Made by a program: the position numbers and the translations under genes
The notes under the pieces: model-generated
What the model was told of the DNA's origin: nothing
Databases searched by the model: none
The model's input: only the letters and a program-made list of their open reading frames with translations
From: Gentiana macrophylla
Taxonomy: Eukaryota; Streptophyta; Magnoliopsida; Gentianales; Gentianaceae
Length of the DNA stretch: 64,000 nucleotides
Direction: 5' to 3'
Assembly: GCA_026214975.1 (NCBI GenBank)
Contig: CM047808.1
Location: forward strand, 63,266,583-63,330,582
Shown here: positions 1 to 12,721 of the stretch, piece by piece
Position numbering within the stretch: the stretch's first letter is position 1
Layout: each line of letters starts with the position of its first letter

Positions 1-1362
1 AAAGTAAATTTTCACTACTGGATTTTTATTTTTAGGAATAATAAACTATAAAAGAGTTTATCCTACCATTCCAAGGATTTAACCTCGCATAGTACTGTCC
101 GAGAGGGTCGATATCAGCACATGACGATTAAACTGAGACAATCTCTCTCAATGATTAAACATTGGGAATCGAACATCCCACGAAAATCAGACATCCCGGA
201 CTTTAATCATTGATTACCTTCCTTTTTCTAGCCAGGATATTTCTAAAATACCCTTAATGAGTGTGACCTACTATATCAAATCTCAGAGTATGCCCCGAGT
301 ATGCCTACGAGGGGCAGGCCAGTGACCCGACGAGTACCCGAAATCCTATCCTTTCGGAAACCAAGCCTTGAATTTTGATAGCGGTGAACACCATCCGAGG
401 GGGCGAAATCTAAGCGGCATGAGGCGTCACCATTCTCTCACATGCTTGCACTATATAGTAGAGGCCGTGGGGTCATTTGTCGCCTTCCCCGCCCCACTCA
501 ATATTTTGAAAAAGTGGTGGGTTTACTAATTACGGTTTCGGTCTTGACAATAAGAAACAATAAATCAAGTACTCGAGCAGGGTCGGTTATGTAGGCAAGC
601 CTACGCCGTCTTATTCGTTGGAACATATGTGACAGTTCAGGCTAATCCGGCAAGAGAAGCCCTGTTTAGCCCGAAGGCTTATCGGCTATGCTAAGTCTTG
701 TTGAATTACTGTATCGTACATCACACGTGGAGGGGAATCGATTGAGCCGAATCTCGGTTGAACTCGCCCAACCATGGTTAGACCGTTTCTGAACCCGTGT
801 ACTATGATTTTCCAATTTCTGAATTATCAACCAAAGCGCAATCTCGTTTTTGTTTAAGGTGGGTTTACCGAAAACTCAACGACTTATCTAAGTGGGATTC
901 ACCGAGAATCCATCACTAAAATCGTAACGATTGACGAAACCCGGTTCCTCGGTTTTAATAATTAGTTACTTAATTAATTAACTACCACATATTAATTAAA
1001 AAAGCTTTTAACTAATTATACGAGTTATACATGCCTAATTTATTCCAAATAAACTAGCTACATGTATGCATTGGAATGGAATCATGATATGATGCATGTC
1101 ATGGCTATTTCCGGTTATATCATACAATTTTCGATCATACACGAAAAAATAACGGAAAAATAAACACCGAGATGGATCGTTGGTACCCCTGACTAACTAT
1201 TTTCTAAGGAAAAGTAAAACTTAATATAATCTTCGAGTCTTGAACTTCGAATCTTGAACTCTAACCACCGGATCACGAACCACGAACACCCGAGAGGAGA
1301 AAGCCTTTTTAATTAAATAAATCCAATTTATTATAATTAAACCTTTTTAATCAAAAAAAAAA
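1..1362. other. Unassigned non-coding, TE-like sequence
   Basis: I find no convincing protein-coding signal here. The text is AT-rich with scattered CG-rich patches (for example 285-480 and 590-780) and reads like the LTR or untranslated part of an old retrotransposon. No matching second copy, primer-binding site or polypurine tract could be paired with it inside the window. It ends where the first Helitron begins (about 1363-1369), so it may be the far flank of the LTR element whose LTR is seen at 8103-9164, but no similarity between the two was visible. Confidence 0.4.
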
Positions 1363-1715
1363 TCTATATCTATATATATATTAGAAATGATGATTTAACC
1401 CGATTACCCAGGATTTTGCTCCAAAACCCATAAATAACCCGGAAAAAAATAATAAAAAAAAGATAATCTGGAAAAAAAAAAAACCAGCTGTAAATAAGAA
1501 GTGTTTACTAAAAAAATCTAAACACCTAATAAAAAATCTAAACAATAACATTTATAAAAAAATTTGAAAAACGCCTGATAATGGTGATTTAAGGAAGAAA
1601 AAAAAGGGATAATCTACGATAAAAAAAAAAAAACAGCTGTAAATAAGAAGTGTTAAAAAAATCTAAACACCCTGAACCCAACTTCTGATCCGTTTTTTTT
1701 TTCTCTTTCCCCAAC

Positions 1716-1716
<1 letters not shown>

Positions 1717-1756
<40 letters not shown>
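1717..1756. repeat. (ATT)n microsatellite
   Basis: An uninterrupted run of about 13 ATT units lies inside Helitron 1. Short reading frames crossing it on the minus strand give poly-Asn or poly-Ile and are not genes. Confidence 0.95.
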
Positions 1757-2243
1757 GTAACATCAAACAGAACCTCAACAAAATCTGTTCCGGAAAAAAT
1801 CCAACTCCACTGATGTATCTTTTTGCATTCAAATTCAAATCCTAACCATCTCAATCAATCAGCAAACTCCAAATCCTACTTGAATCCTAACGAACTCATC
1901 CATACGTACTCCCAAATCATTTATGACGTTTGAGGGAGATCGAGAGGAATGTTAAATGCTCAAGCCTTTAACACTTTCGAGACACTCCTCAAAGAAGAAA
2001 GCCCCAAATTTTATCCCTAAAATAATATAAAATAATACATATCCCTATTTCACAACATCTCAATTCAAAAACCTCTATAACAGCATCCCTATCCTTATCC
2101 CTATAACATTTCAAATAATATTAAATAATACATATTCTACCTCACAACCCTATTTATATACATTAAATATTTATTATTTCACTCAAGAAAGATCCCTATC
2201 CATATCCCTATAATTTTTAACAATTAAATATGTTTAGAGGCGA

Positions 2244-2283
2244 ATGAATAGTGCATCCCCACAAGTAGGGATGCACTGTTCAT
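2244..2283. repeat. Short inverted repeat (16-bp arms)
   Basis: Arms 2244-2259 (ATGAATAGTGCATCCC) and 2268-2283 (GGGATGCACTGTTCAT) are reverse complements with one mismatch around an 8-base loop. They sit in a stretch (about 1925-2420) with several copies of the words ATCCCTA and CCCTAT. This may be a MITE-like insertion inside Helitron 1, but no target duplication was identified. Confidence 0.6.
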
Positions 2284-4666
2284 ATCCCTAAAAATAAATA
2301 AGGATAGAGACTCTGCTGTAGGAGCTATTTGAGGCAAAACTCTATTTTTTATTTTCATTTTAGGGATAGGGCACCATATAGGGCTTCTGCTGGGAGTACC
2401 CTCACACGCATATTTGCCATTGAATTCACATCTCAGTTGACCGCTTTACGTCGAGAGCCAACAACGAATTGGTTGTCGGTGTCAGCTCTAACCTTACCAC
2501 GCCTCTCATTCTCCAACAATTTTTAGTTATGCTTTTTTGCTTCTTTGTTCCTTTGTTCTATTTAATGATTTTTTTTTTTAATTTGAAAATTTTTATTTAG
2601 TGATGATATACGTACTAGAGACATAATGCTGCGGTCAAGTTCTTTATTTGTTTCTTTGATACCATAGAGACATAATGTGTGTATTTGGATCTTGGTGGCA
2701 ATGACAAATGTTGGCAAGATTTCAAGGTAAAATTGCAGTTTTATTTCATTTTATTTTTTTTGTGTGTTGGTTTATGCACCCTGTTTTATGTGGATATGAG
2801 ATTTCAATCAAGTTAGGGCAGGGGCATACCAAATGCACGATAGGGTGGTTGTTTCTAAGCCTTATGTGCAACACATTGTAATTTGTACGAGGAAATCAGG
2901 TTTGATTCGAGTTTCAATCGGCCTTGAGTGTTCGCGTTACACAAATATTTTGGGTGTGTCAGCTTCTCTTTACACTTATGATAGTTTTAAATCAAAGGAA
3001 TTTTTTTCAGAGTGTTCTTGGTATATAAACCGCAAAACTGAAAAAAAAAAAATCAAGGTGGTCTTGGTATATAAACGCAAAACTGAAGGGGAAAAAAAAA
3101 ATCGGATTCCGGGATTGTATCTACAACGAGAAGAAAATGTTGATAGCAAGATTTGAACCTATGACCTACAATTATTGAGACTAAAAAAAAGTTGTTTTTA
3201 AACCACTATGATACAAAGCATTTTATTAAACAAGAGGACAAACTACATACTAATGTTAATACAAATACTAATACAATGATAAAAGTAATTTTAATTTATT
3301 TTATTTTTCAAAATTTGTGGTAGTTACGCCTCTGGACCATCAAGTAGGATTTGCACATGGACCAACCTAAAATTTGTGTTAGATTGGAGTTAAAATTATG
3401 GCTTGCAACTAAACAACATTTGATCTAAGAAAAGAATGTGAATGGATGCCGGGACAACTCGATCATGTTTATAAAATATGAAAAACAACGATCATACAAT
3501 ATAATCAATATTCCGTTTCTTCCCCAAATAAACACCGGAACACATTTTTATAAAATTTCAAACATGATTTGTGAATCACCATGCCAATTCTTCTCTGCTT
3601 ACATCTCAGGTCCAAATGTCCATGCTCTTTAAACGTCGATCACCGCCCTACTGGAAAGGAAGATCGTGAATCGTGATTGGCTATGCTTCATGCCCTGTTC
3701 TGTAATTGGATCATGGTTAGTGATTTTTTTTTATTTTTTTTTGGTGTGCAGATTCACAGATATCCAAATTTTGTCAAATTTTTTTGTGTGCGTGCAGAAT
3801 GATGAAACCTTCGTGTCGCATGAAGGCCTAGAACTGCTTCGCTTCATCTTTATCATGGCGGTTAACGTACACGGCTTACAACTACTTAATTAACAATGTG
3901 TTTTCTCTTCTAATGTATTATGTAGTGATAACAAGTGAGGTTGCTACTATACTTCTACTTTATTGTCTACTCCAATTTTAACAAGTAAGATCATTCTTTG
4001 TCCCTTTAAGGTGACAGAAGAGTTATGTTTTTGCAAACCATCAATTGAATTTTTTATAGACAATACTTTTTGGTTTAAAAATCTTTTTTTTTTCCATCAG
4101 ACAACTAAGTATAAATAACTTCATAGTCACCATTTTATTTTAGAATATCATGGAGCTCAGAAACAGGAACCTAAGCTATTATTTGTTTTCACAAAGTAAT
4201 TCTAATTTTACAGGAAGTCTGCATTTTTAGTTATTATTGCTGAGCTTGAGTTGTTTATGATGCTCAAACAAACTAAATGCGTTGAGATTGCGCACAATGC
4301 ATGTTAACGAAGAAAAGGAAAAAGATTGCTGAGCAAACTTCCCAGCTTCATGTTATTTTTACTAACAGGTTTGCAACGTTGCATATGAGTATTAAGTTGA
4401 TACATTTTAGTCCTGGTGTACGTAGGTTCTTCGTGATTTTCAAAACATTATTGAAGCACCAAGAACAACATAAATCATAATAATGATGAGAGATTGCTCA
4501 CACTTTTGAATGTATAAGGAAATATAGTAGCATCTTTACTACTACCAATTAATCTTCGTAAAATGGTAAGCGTCTTATATTAACATGATATCGGAGCCAA
4601 AGGCCACGGGATCGAAGCCTAATTGGAACATTATTTAAAAATAAAAATAAAAAAATTGTGTAAGTG

Positions 4667-4815
4667 TTGGAACAGATTGCTCACACTTGAGGAGGGTGTT
4701 AGAAGAGATTGCCTACACTCTTGGGAAAACAATTGTGCAACTGTTGGACAGATCGCCAACACTTAAAGGGGAGGGGTGTTGGGACAGATTGCCACACTTA
4801 AGGGGGAGGGGTGTT
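4667..4815. repeat. Degenerate tandem repeat, about 35-bp units
   Basis: Four imperfect units begin near 4667, 4699, 4740 and 4778. Each has the pattern GTGTTGG-ACAGATTGC-CACACTT followed by a purine-rich run (GGGGAGGGG). Just upstream (about 4590-4620) is the phrase ATATCGGAGCC, similar to a plant LTR-retrotransposon primer-binding site. The patch could therefore derive from an old LTR element captured in the Helitron. Confidence 0.55.
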
Positions 4816-5001
4816 TGAGATGTGGCAAAATGGCAAATGACTGATGAAACAAGGGAGAAATATGCTTTACATGTATTTATACTTATAATGAATTTTGAAC
4901 ATTTTTGTTTTGTTTTCTCAAATATGTTGCATACTTATATAAACATGTCCTACAAAAAGTTTAAAATAACTTATCCGTGCATAGCACGGGTTTGTTACTA
5001 G

Positions 5002-7477
5002 TCTATATATATTTGAAAGCAACATTTAACCCAATTACCCGGATTTTACCTACATAACCCGACTAAAACCCGCCCAAAAAGAAGTGGATTCATCTTTTAT
5101 TGTCAACAACACAAACACTAATAAATCTTGAGCATATCTCTGAGATCTTATCATAAAAATTAATTAACATTCACGTCTCATTCTGATTCTTCCTTCTCCA
5201 ACAACTTCAATCCACGTATCCTAACCACCCAGTAATCTTGCCAAATGCTATCACCGATTTAAACTCGCTCAATAAATGGATTCCAACCTTCCTCTATCCC
5301 ATGAATTCTTATTTTCTTTCCTTCCGAATTATTCTCCAACCATAACTAAACTCTAGCTCACAGTCTACCACTCCTATAAGCCCCGTTGCCATAATCAAAG
5401 GCGAAACACAACTGAAAAAATACTCTGAGATTGACCTACATTGTGATGGAGTTTACGCCATGAACGTAAGATGAAGATGTACCGTGACAAAACCTAGCTA
5501 GGGTTGGTTTGGGTTTATCAGGATTAATGAGCACAACTTTCACGACGATGAAAGGTAATTTCGTTTGTTCATTTTTCTGATCTTTTTCTTTTGGTATCTA
5601 TATTCTCACAATGTCGAGAAGAATTTCAATTTTTATTCTATTTGTGGTTTTTTTTTGCTTCAACTAGCTACCGGTCGGATCTTTTTTCATTGCTTTTGAT
5701 TGGTGATTTTTCCCTTAATTGCGCAATAAGTTTATTGTTGGAAGCTTTAATGTTTCAGTATTTAGTCTCACAGAGGTTGACATAATTATGCTCAAGACGG
5801 CAACAACGGAGACGTAGTCGAGTAGCAATGGATGTAGGGAAACGATCCTGATGATTTCTTCCGCTATTAAGGTACTCTGAATCTAATCGTTAATTACAAT
5901 TTATTCTTCTGAACACTAATGAGGCATAATTCATCGTGTCAGGTTATCAAACTTTACTGACCCACCAAAGGGAAGGTGGAGTTTGGTTATGTTTCTTAAT
6001 TGCTCTATTCTTCAAATTTGTTTCTTTCATAATTCATTCTAAACACTAATAAGGCATAATTCATTTAATGTTTATAATTTGTAGAGTTTGTCCTTAAAAT
6101 TTAGTTATTTTCTTGTTCAATGTATGTTTTCACAATAAACTATTATAAAAATAAAAAATAAATATAAAATGGTACACAGTTACATGGTAAAATATTCATT
6201 TAAAATGCTTTTGGGTTTATTCTGCAAAATGCTACTTAGTAGTACTATTAATTTGAATAACAATTATCAGCAAAATTCAATTCTATTCTTTATAATCTTT
6301 ATTTCTTTGCGATAAATTTAACTCTTTATTTTTCTTAAACTGGAATTAAAAGAAGCGACCAGAGGGAAGTTTTGATGGTAGGTTCATGCCATGTAAAACT
6401 TTTACTTTATATGTATGTATATATATTATATGGTTACATGGATATATATGTTTCTGAAAACAATTATGCTTGAAACTCTGAACAACTTTATTGGCTAAAA
6501 AAGTTGGTATCAAGAAGTCAAAAGCCTCTGCTTCACGAATCAAGCATTGAAGAATTAATATTGTTAACTTATTCTAAATAAACAATGATTATTGTATTTT
6601 TTTATTGAATATCTTAATTATTTTACCACAATTTCACATTTCACCGGAGGGAATATGTAGGTTATGATATCACCCCAGAAGATTTGAATCTCTTTCAGGT
6701 AAAGTAGGAAAATCCATCTTATTTTTATTGACTACTCACGACGGTTTTGATAAGATTTTATTTGCTGTTCTTTTCAGATGGACGATTTCGTGATCAAACC
6801 AGATCCGCGCTTGAGAGAACTTTTGCTTTATATCAAGCTATGAAAAATCGTAGGTTCTATATTCATTTACAATTTTGGATGCAATGATGAAAATAGAATC
6901 ATGGTAAAGTAGCAATCTTACTTGATGAAGAACATAATAGAAGGCAAAAGTCATATGTCATTAAAGAGGTGAAGAGCTTTTAAGAGTGTAAGAGTGTTTT
7001 AAGAGTTTTTTTAATTTTGTGTTCATATGTCATTAAAGAGGTGAAGTTCATCGAAGTTAGAAACCATGAAACGACGTTGTGCCGGACATAATTCTTCTCC
7101 ATCATAGACAATTGAACACTCAATTTAAATCATGATTATGGTCCACATGAGAATATCCGAATTCCTCCAATTTAATTTACTCTATGCGCGCCATTGCATG
7201 GCGACATGCCGACATAAAGTGATTGTAATTAAAATAAATACAATTGTTCATTATCAATTGTACATGCACATCAGTAGCAAATGAGAAGAAATTATGTGCA
7301 GATTTTTATTTTATTTTATTTTATTGATGAATCCCCCACAAGCTTGATGAGTTTCAGTATTTTGTTAATATTAACTAAATTCTTAATAAACTATTATATT
7401 CATGTGTGTAAAATTGTATATGTATAGAATAGAACCAGATATATTTAATGCCGTGCATCGCACGGGTAAAAGGCTAG
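5002..7477 (+). mobile_element. Non-autonomous Helitron 2
   Basis: The element starts TCTATATATATTTG immediately after the CTAG of Helitron 1. It ends with hairpin CCGTGC (7451-7456) / GCACGG (7460-7465), 8 bases, and CTAG at 7474-7477 followed by T. The hairpin stem is identical to that of Helitron 1, so the two belong to one family. The 2.48-kb interior has no transposase coding; the longest open frames are short and unremarkable. The abutting arrangement means Helitron 2 inserted exactly at the 3' end of Helitron 1, or both were copied as a tandem unit. Confidence 0.8.
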
Positions 7478-8087
7478 TTTGATAATATCCGGCTGTATCA
7501 AGAAAATTATTCCATTTTTTTTTTTAATTTTCTGCCATTACTGCAGGTTTTTATGAAAAAAAAAAAGAAAACAGGTTACAAAAAAAAAATTACATACAGC
7601 CGTCTTTTGATTAAACCCTAGCCGCAAGCTAGTTGTATAATAAAAAAAAACAGACTTATAGTGACGCTTTTCAGCGTCGCAGAAAGTCTTGTAGCGTAGA
7701 ATTTTAATTAAAAAACAGGTTTTTAGCCGTTTCTCCTCGTTCATACTTTGGGTTTCGCCTTGATCTTCATCTTTTCAGCAAGATCTTCATATTTTGAGCC
7801 CGGAATAAATAAAAAATTACAACAAAGATGCTTTCTATATATATTTTTTCGATGTATAAATAAAATAATTACAAATCCTATGCTCAATTGTTGCTAAACA
7901 AGATAGCTACAAAATAGATCTACGGGTAAACAGTACAACCCCAATCCATCTCTTCAACCACAACAATCACAAAGGCATTCACCATGAATTTTCGAATTAA
8001 AAAAAAAAAAAAACGAAAATAAGCAATCTACACATGCTATTCCACTCCTTAGATCTAAAATTTAAATACTTTGATTGCTAGATCAAA
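7478..8087. other. Unassigned sequence left of a reverse-oriented PBS
   Basis: No coding signal was found. If the LTR at 8103-9164 is the 5' LTR of a minus-strand element, this stretch is the start of its internal (untranslated leader) region, cut at 7477 by the Helitrons. Confidence 0.35.
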
Positions 8088-8100
8088 GGCTCTGCTACCA
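8088..8100 (-). other. LTR-retrotransposon primer-binding site
   Basis: On the minus strand this reads TGGTAGCAGAGCC, one mismatch from the usual plant site TGGTATCAGAGCC that pairs with initiator tRNA-Met. It lies two bases after an LTR end reading AATCTTACA on the same strand, which is the expected spacing. Confidence 0.75.
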
Positions 8101-8102
8101 CT

Positions 8103-9164
8103 TGTAAGATTTAATATCGCCGGATGGATCAAAGATCCACCCGATTACGCAGCGGAAAGTACATGATCTAGATCTAGTCAACCAAAATATATAAAACAAT
8201 AAATCTAAACCTACGAGGGGGTTAGATTACCAACCTCTTTATGGTGCAAAACGCCAAGAACAATCCGAGATCCAAAATCCAAGAATTGAGAAGCCACCGT
8301 CTTCCGGCGTGTATCTCCAAACAACACCAAGTGGATGGTGATTCAAGCCGCTTAACCTCCTCGATATGCTACATTAGAAACACCCGAAGTTTTTCTAAAA
8401 CTCGAACCCAAGTATAGGAGCCGAAAATTCTAAGCTCCAATACTCCCAATATTTCGACTTTTGTAATGTGATAAAAGGCTTGGGAGAACTCTCTTTATAT
8501 AGGAGAGTAATCCTTGTCCTCCAAGGATTAATTAATTAATACAAAATCATTCATATTAATCATTTTCCTTAAAAAGATATATTCCCAAATTAATAAGGAT
8601 ATACAAAGGATTTTCTTTTCCTTAAATTATTTAACACATAAATAATTTAATCACATGTCTTATTATTTATTAAGAAAACTAATTTCCCAACAAATAGTAA
8701 AACCAAAAATGCGCCCTTTCCTAGGTCAAAAAGGTCCACACGCATTTTTCCCATTTTAGGCGAGTCCACGAAAAATATCTTTTCTATGTATTTAATTATC
8801 TAGTCCAACTAAACAATTAATCTACATATCAATTAAATAATCCAATCCAACTATTTAATTATAATTGAGGTGAAACGACGAGAAAACCTTTATGCTATAT
8901 TAGGAGCCACTTCGGGGACCATGGACCCATATTCGATAGCTACAATAAATTAAATAATATTATCCGTCGGACCGAACAATAATATTCAATCTATTAATTC
9001 GGGATGACACCACCATAAACCCGAAACTGAACTCTGCCGAATATAGATAACTTACACTCAACCATGAGTTGATAAGCGTCCACTGATATAATCATTACAT
9101 ACGGATAAATCCTCCATAGACTGTTCATTTCGAGTCATCAATTTTAGCTTCCCAGCTCTGTTCA
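8103..9164 (-). mobile_element. Long terminal repeat (reverse orientation), about 1.05 kb
   Basis: Read on the minus strand, the LTR ends in ...AATCTTACA directly before the primer-binding site at 8088-8100. Its other end is not precisely resolved but must fall just left of the helicase sequence that resumes near 9165. The sequence is non-coding, with AT-rich blocks and a CCACTTCGGGG patch. No second copy of this LTR is recognisable in the window, so the element is incomplete. It interrupted, or lies against, the 5' part of the Helitron helicase. Confidence 0.6.
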
Positions 9165-9173
9165 TTATACCAA

Positions 9174-10512
9174 ATGCCACATGAATTCTACTGTTTGTTT
9201 GCTTCTGTCTTGGTTTATTGCACTCCTAATAATCCCAAAAAATTATGGGAAAAGTATTACTTGCATTTAGCTAAAGATTTTTTAAAAAATCACAGTGCAT
9301 TTCCACAGTCATATGTTGATGTTCGGATAAGAGTACTAGAAAGATTGTCCATGTTCCTTGACAACATGGGGAAGAAACTATCAGATTTCAATTTGGGCAC
9401 TTTAGCAGAAGAGCTTTCTAACATAAGTAATCCTACAAAAGAAATCTTATACGAGAGAAAGATAACAGTAGACGTTGATGATTTGTTAAGGTATCCATAA
9501 CTTGAATCCAAAACAAAAAGATTCGTATGATTTAATCATGCAAAAAAAATATCGTCTAATGAAGGTGGATGTTTTTTCATAGATGGCCCATGTGGTACAG
9601 GGAAAACATATCTTTACAAAGCATTATTAGCCAACATATTAGGTCTAAAGGTCATATAGCCATAGCAACAGCTACCTCTGGGGTTGCTAGCGGGTGGCCG
9701 AACAGCGCATTCACGTTTTAAATTAGCTTTAATAAAAGAATCCACGAAAACAACAAATGTCAGTAAGCAATCCAGTGTAGCTAGATTACTTGGCGAGGCC
9801 AAATTAATCGTTTGGGACGAATCGAAGCACCGATGGCTAATAAACATGCAATATAAGTTTTTGAGAAAATGATATACGACGTTACAGATTCACAACAGTT
9901 GTTTGGCGGAAAAGTTGTTGTCTTCGGTGGATATTTTCACCCGGTATTGCCCGTTGTTCAAAAAGGTTCTAGGCTTGATCAGGTTAATTCAAGTTTAGTG
10001 AGTTCACACTTATGGCCACAACTTATATGCATTGAATTAACAGAAAATATGCAGGCCAAAATTGACCCGCAGTTTACGGCCTTTCTTCTACGAATAGGAA
10101 ATGGTACAGAACCTGAAAACGAAGATGGAGACGTTTCAATAACACCACACATGTTGATCCCCTACTTGAACAGAGAAGTGTCAATCAAACAGCTAACAAG
10201 TTTTGTTTATCCTGATGTGCATGCATTTGGTAATGACCCTTATGAAATCATGAATAGTGCTTTGTTGGCCCCTACGAATGAATGTGTTGATGACATAAAT
10301 GATATAATGCTTGACCGACTTCCTGGAACAGAAGTATCATATATCAGTACAGATATAGCTACTTATATTCACCAACAATGTGATTATGAAGATTTTTTCA
10401 ATTCATTGAATCCCAGTAGTTTGCCTCCTCGTCACCTGAAGCTAAAATTGAATTGTCCAGTAATACTATTACGCAACCTGGATCCTACTGAAGGTTTTTG
10501 TAATGGTACTAC
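9174..10512 (+). pseudogene. Helitron PIF1-like DNA helicase, 5' part
   Basis: Helicase domain of a Helitron RepHel protein, broken into three frames. The first frame (9174-9497) carries the region before the P-loop (LFASVL, then P-LWEKYYLHLAKDF). Walker A GPCGTGKT is encoded at 9585-9608 in the next frame. Then follow GGRTAHSRFK, and WDES of motif II near 9805. The longest open frame (9869-10512) holds FGG-F--VLPVV-KGSR, LTENMQ and the ALLAPTNE motif. The usual GGDF is GGYF here, a change expected to damage motif III. The sequence stops after CNGTT, where a 6.3-kb element is inserted, and resumes at 16848. Confidence 0.9.
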
Positions 10513-10991
10513 TGTTGGTAATAAGTGTCGTGTGTGGAGTGAATTATGGAACAGATCCGTAATTCACGGATATAATTACGAAAATTAAATGCAGAAAATA
10601 ACAACTCGAAATAAAATCTAATTTTATTATTCAGATCTAGCAAATAAAAGCGATTATGGTGCAGATCTAATAAATTAATGAACTATATGATAGATCTAAT
10701 GAAAACACGGCTACTATGATATAGATCTAACAAAATATGCAATTAACGTCTGAGATCGACTTAAACGATTGAGAAAACTAAAATACAATGCATAAATAAA
10801 GACAAACCGAGGCGAGTTATGCTCTTTCCTTAAGACAGATTGCTCCGGTATGGTGCCCACGGTAGTAGCAACTGCCTCCCAAGATACAACGGCTTACGTC
10901 CTGGATTGAGAGGGACTTCAACAATCCAATCTCCGGTGAACTTACAACGTGCTCCGAGTTCTCTTCGACTCAAAAAAACTAACTACATGCT

Positions 10992-11395
10992 GAGAAATTG
11001 GAAAATCAGGCCCTTTTATCCTCTGACAATTTTTTTTAGGTCGGACAGATTCTGACATTTTTTTTCAGGTTCACCGTCCAAATTTGGATGAAATCGTCCA
11101 AATACAGTCAAAGCCGTCCATATTTGGATGTATTTCGTCCAAATAAATTGAATAGACAAAATAGACGAAAACCGTCCGAATGTTGGATGCACCGTCCATC
11201 TTGGGACAAATTCCGTCCATTTTTGGACGGTTCGTCAAACATTTGGACGGTTTCTGTCCATTTTGTCCAAAGCTCTAAAACCGTCCCAATTTGGACGGTA
11301 TAACTTAGTCTCTCCGTCCAAACAGAGGACGCACCGTCCAAATTTGGACGGATACTTATGAAATTTGGACGGGTTTCATCCATTTTGAAACCCTT
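10992..11395 (+). repeat. Left arm of the foldback element
   Basis: This is the reverse complement of 15531-15929 with scattered substitutions. It is packed with GTCCAAAT / ATTTGGAC half-sites every 15-40 bases. The best full palindrome is CCGTCCAAATTTGGACGG at 11334-11351. Confidence 0.8.
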
Positions 11396-12215
11396 ATCAA
11401 TGTCTTATTTACTCTCTTCACCTACTCTTGTCTTCACCGTTTCATCACACAAAAAAATCATCATTGCTTCCAAAAAAATCACCATTGCTACACCAAAAAT
11501 TCTCCATTGATACCAAAAAAAAAAAAAAAAAACCATATTTGTCCTTTTGAGCTGCGTTGTTTTATTTCACCGGAGTTGTATTTTTAAACAAATGGGTAAG
11601 CATTTACTTAAGTTTGAATAAATTTATTTATTGTGTTTGTTTTTATTGTTATTTGTTCACATGAATTTTCGATTTTTATTAATGTTATAAATTTTCGATT
11701 TTTAGTGTAGTGTAGTATGTGCATTTTCGATTGTTAATGTTTCGATTTTTATTAATGTTATAAATTTTTTATTTTTATTAATGTTATGAATTTTTTATTT
11801 TTATTAATATTGTTAATGTTATAAATTTTCAATTTTTAGCGTAGTGTAGTATGTGCATTTTCAGGGTAGAGAAATGATTAATTTCGATTATATATTTCGA
11901 TAATGGAATTGACATTCTTTGGATAATTAGGGTAGTCAATGATACATTATTATTTTGATTGATATATTCTGATGAAATATTTGCATAACGATACAAATAT
12001 ATTTTGGTTGATGTCAATGTGATCGCTTGTAGTAATAAACGAAACTTGTTTACCGAATGTGTTTTATTGGTTTGGTACAAAGTTGATTATGTTGTTGTTG
12101 TAGTGGAAGATGAAAATTAAATTGAAATATATGGTTTTTGAATTACGTATTTTGTGATAGTATGAGAACATCCCTTGAAATTATTGGTAACAAGAATGTG
12201 ATTTAAAAAATTTAA

Positions 12216-12590
12216 ACAAACGACAAATTAATGTCATTTGTTGCTACAAGAACGAATATTTGTTGAATTCCATAGTGCGCCTCGGCTGATGAGGTTCTTA
12301 GAATTGCATGCTTTCCTAGGGTGTTTTCGATTCTTCCGATCATTTGTGTCATGCCTAATCTCCAGGCTTTGTATTGGGGCTCTGGTAGGTAGCTCATAGA
12401 AAATTTCATTAGAGTGCGCTCAACAGAGCATCTTTTCTGTCTCAGTGACTGGTAAATCTGGTGGAAGTGAGGCACCCTTAGATTGAAAATATAAGTTACA
12501 TTGCGCGGCTCCGTCCGGCATCCGTTCTCCTCGTCATCATCAAGTACTCTATGGCGTTGGTAAAAACATCGCTCTCTTCTTCTCTACCCC
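12216..12590 (-). pseudogene. Unidentified gene-like ORF inside the inner arm
   Basis: The minus strand is open through about 120 codons with a protein-like composition, including DDDEENG, NVTYIFNLRVPHFHQIYQ, RCSVERTLMKFSMSYLPEP, YKAWRLGMTQMIGRIE and LGKHAILRTSSAEAHYGI. I do not recognise the family. A second, more damaged copy lies inverted at about 14290-14600, where indels break the frame. The better conservation at protein level on the left suggests a captured host gene fragment, but an unknown TE protein is equally possible. Confidence 0.45.
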
Positions 12591-12669
12591 CCCTCTAACG
12601 TTACAACACAACACAACACAAAACAACGATGTTCTGAAAAACAAAAAAAAAGATGATAAGACATTTAGG

Positions 12670-12719
<50 letters not shown>
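12670..12719. repeat. (TA)n microsatellite, left inner arm
   Basis: About 25 TA units, followed by TTTA and TG repeats. Mirrored by the microsatellite at 14124-14188 in the opposite arm. Confidence 0.95.

Positions 12720-12721
<2 letters not shown>

Larger units (their letters stand above)
1369..5001 (+). mobile_element. Non-autonomous Helitron 1
   Basis: The 3' end has the full Helitron signature: a 6-bp-stem hairpin CCGTGC (4975-4980) / GCACGG (4984-4989), then 8 bases, then the terminal CTAG at 4998-5001. The 5' end is placed at TCTATATATATATTAG (1369; an equally possible TC lies at 1363). It aligns with the 5' end of the next Helitron: both begin TCTATATATAT and continue with similar text built around TTTAACCC, ATTACCC and GGATTTT. 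The base before it is A, as expected for insertion between A and T. No Rep or helicase coding is present, so it would have depended on an autonomous relative. Inside are an ATT microsatellite, a short palindrome and a degenerate tandem repeat. Confidence 0.75.

Noticed and set aside
2833..3156. 107-codon plus-strand frame in Helitron 1
   Set aside because: Low-complexity Lys-rich end, no recognisable domain, overlaps poly-A stretches; not supported as a gene.
11040..11400. Regularly spaced GTCCAAAT / ATTTGGAC repeats, resembling a CRISPR-like array
   Set aside because: Spacing is irregular, repeats are palindromic half-sites in a transposon arm, and the same array is mirrored at 15531-15929; the genome is plant nuclear.
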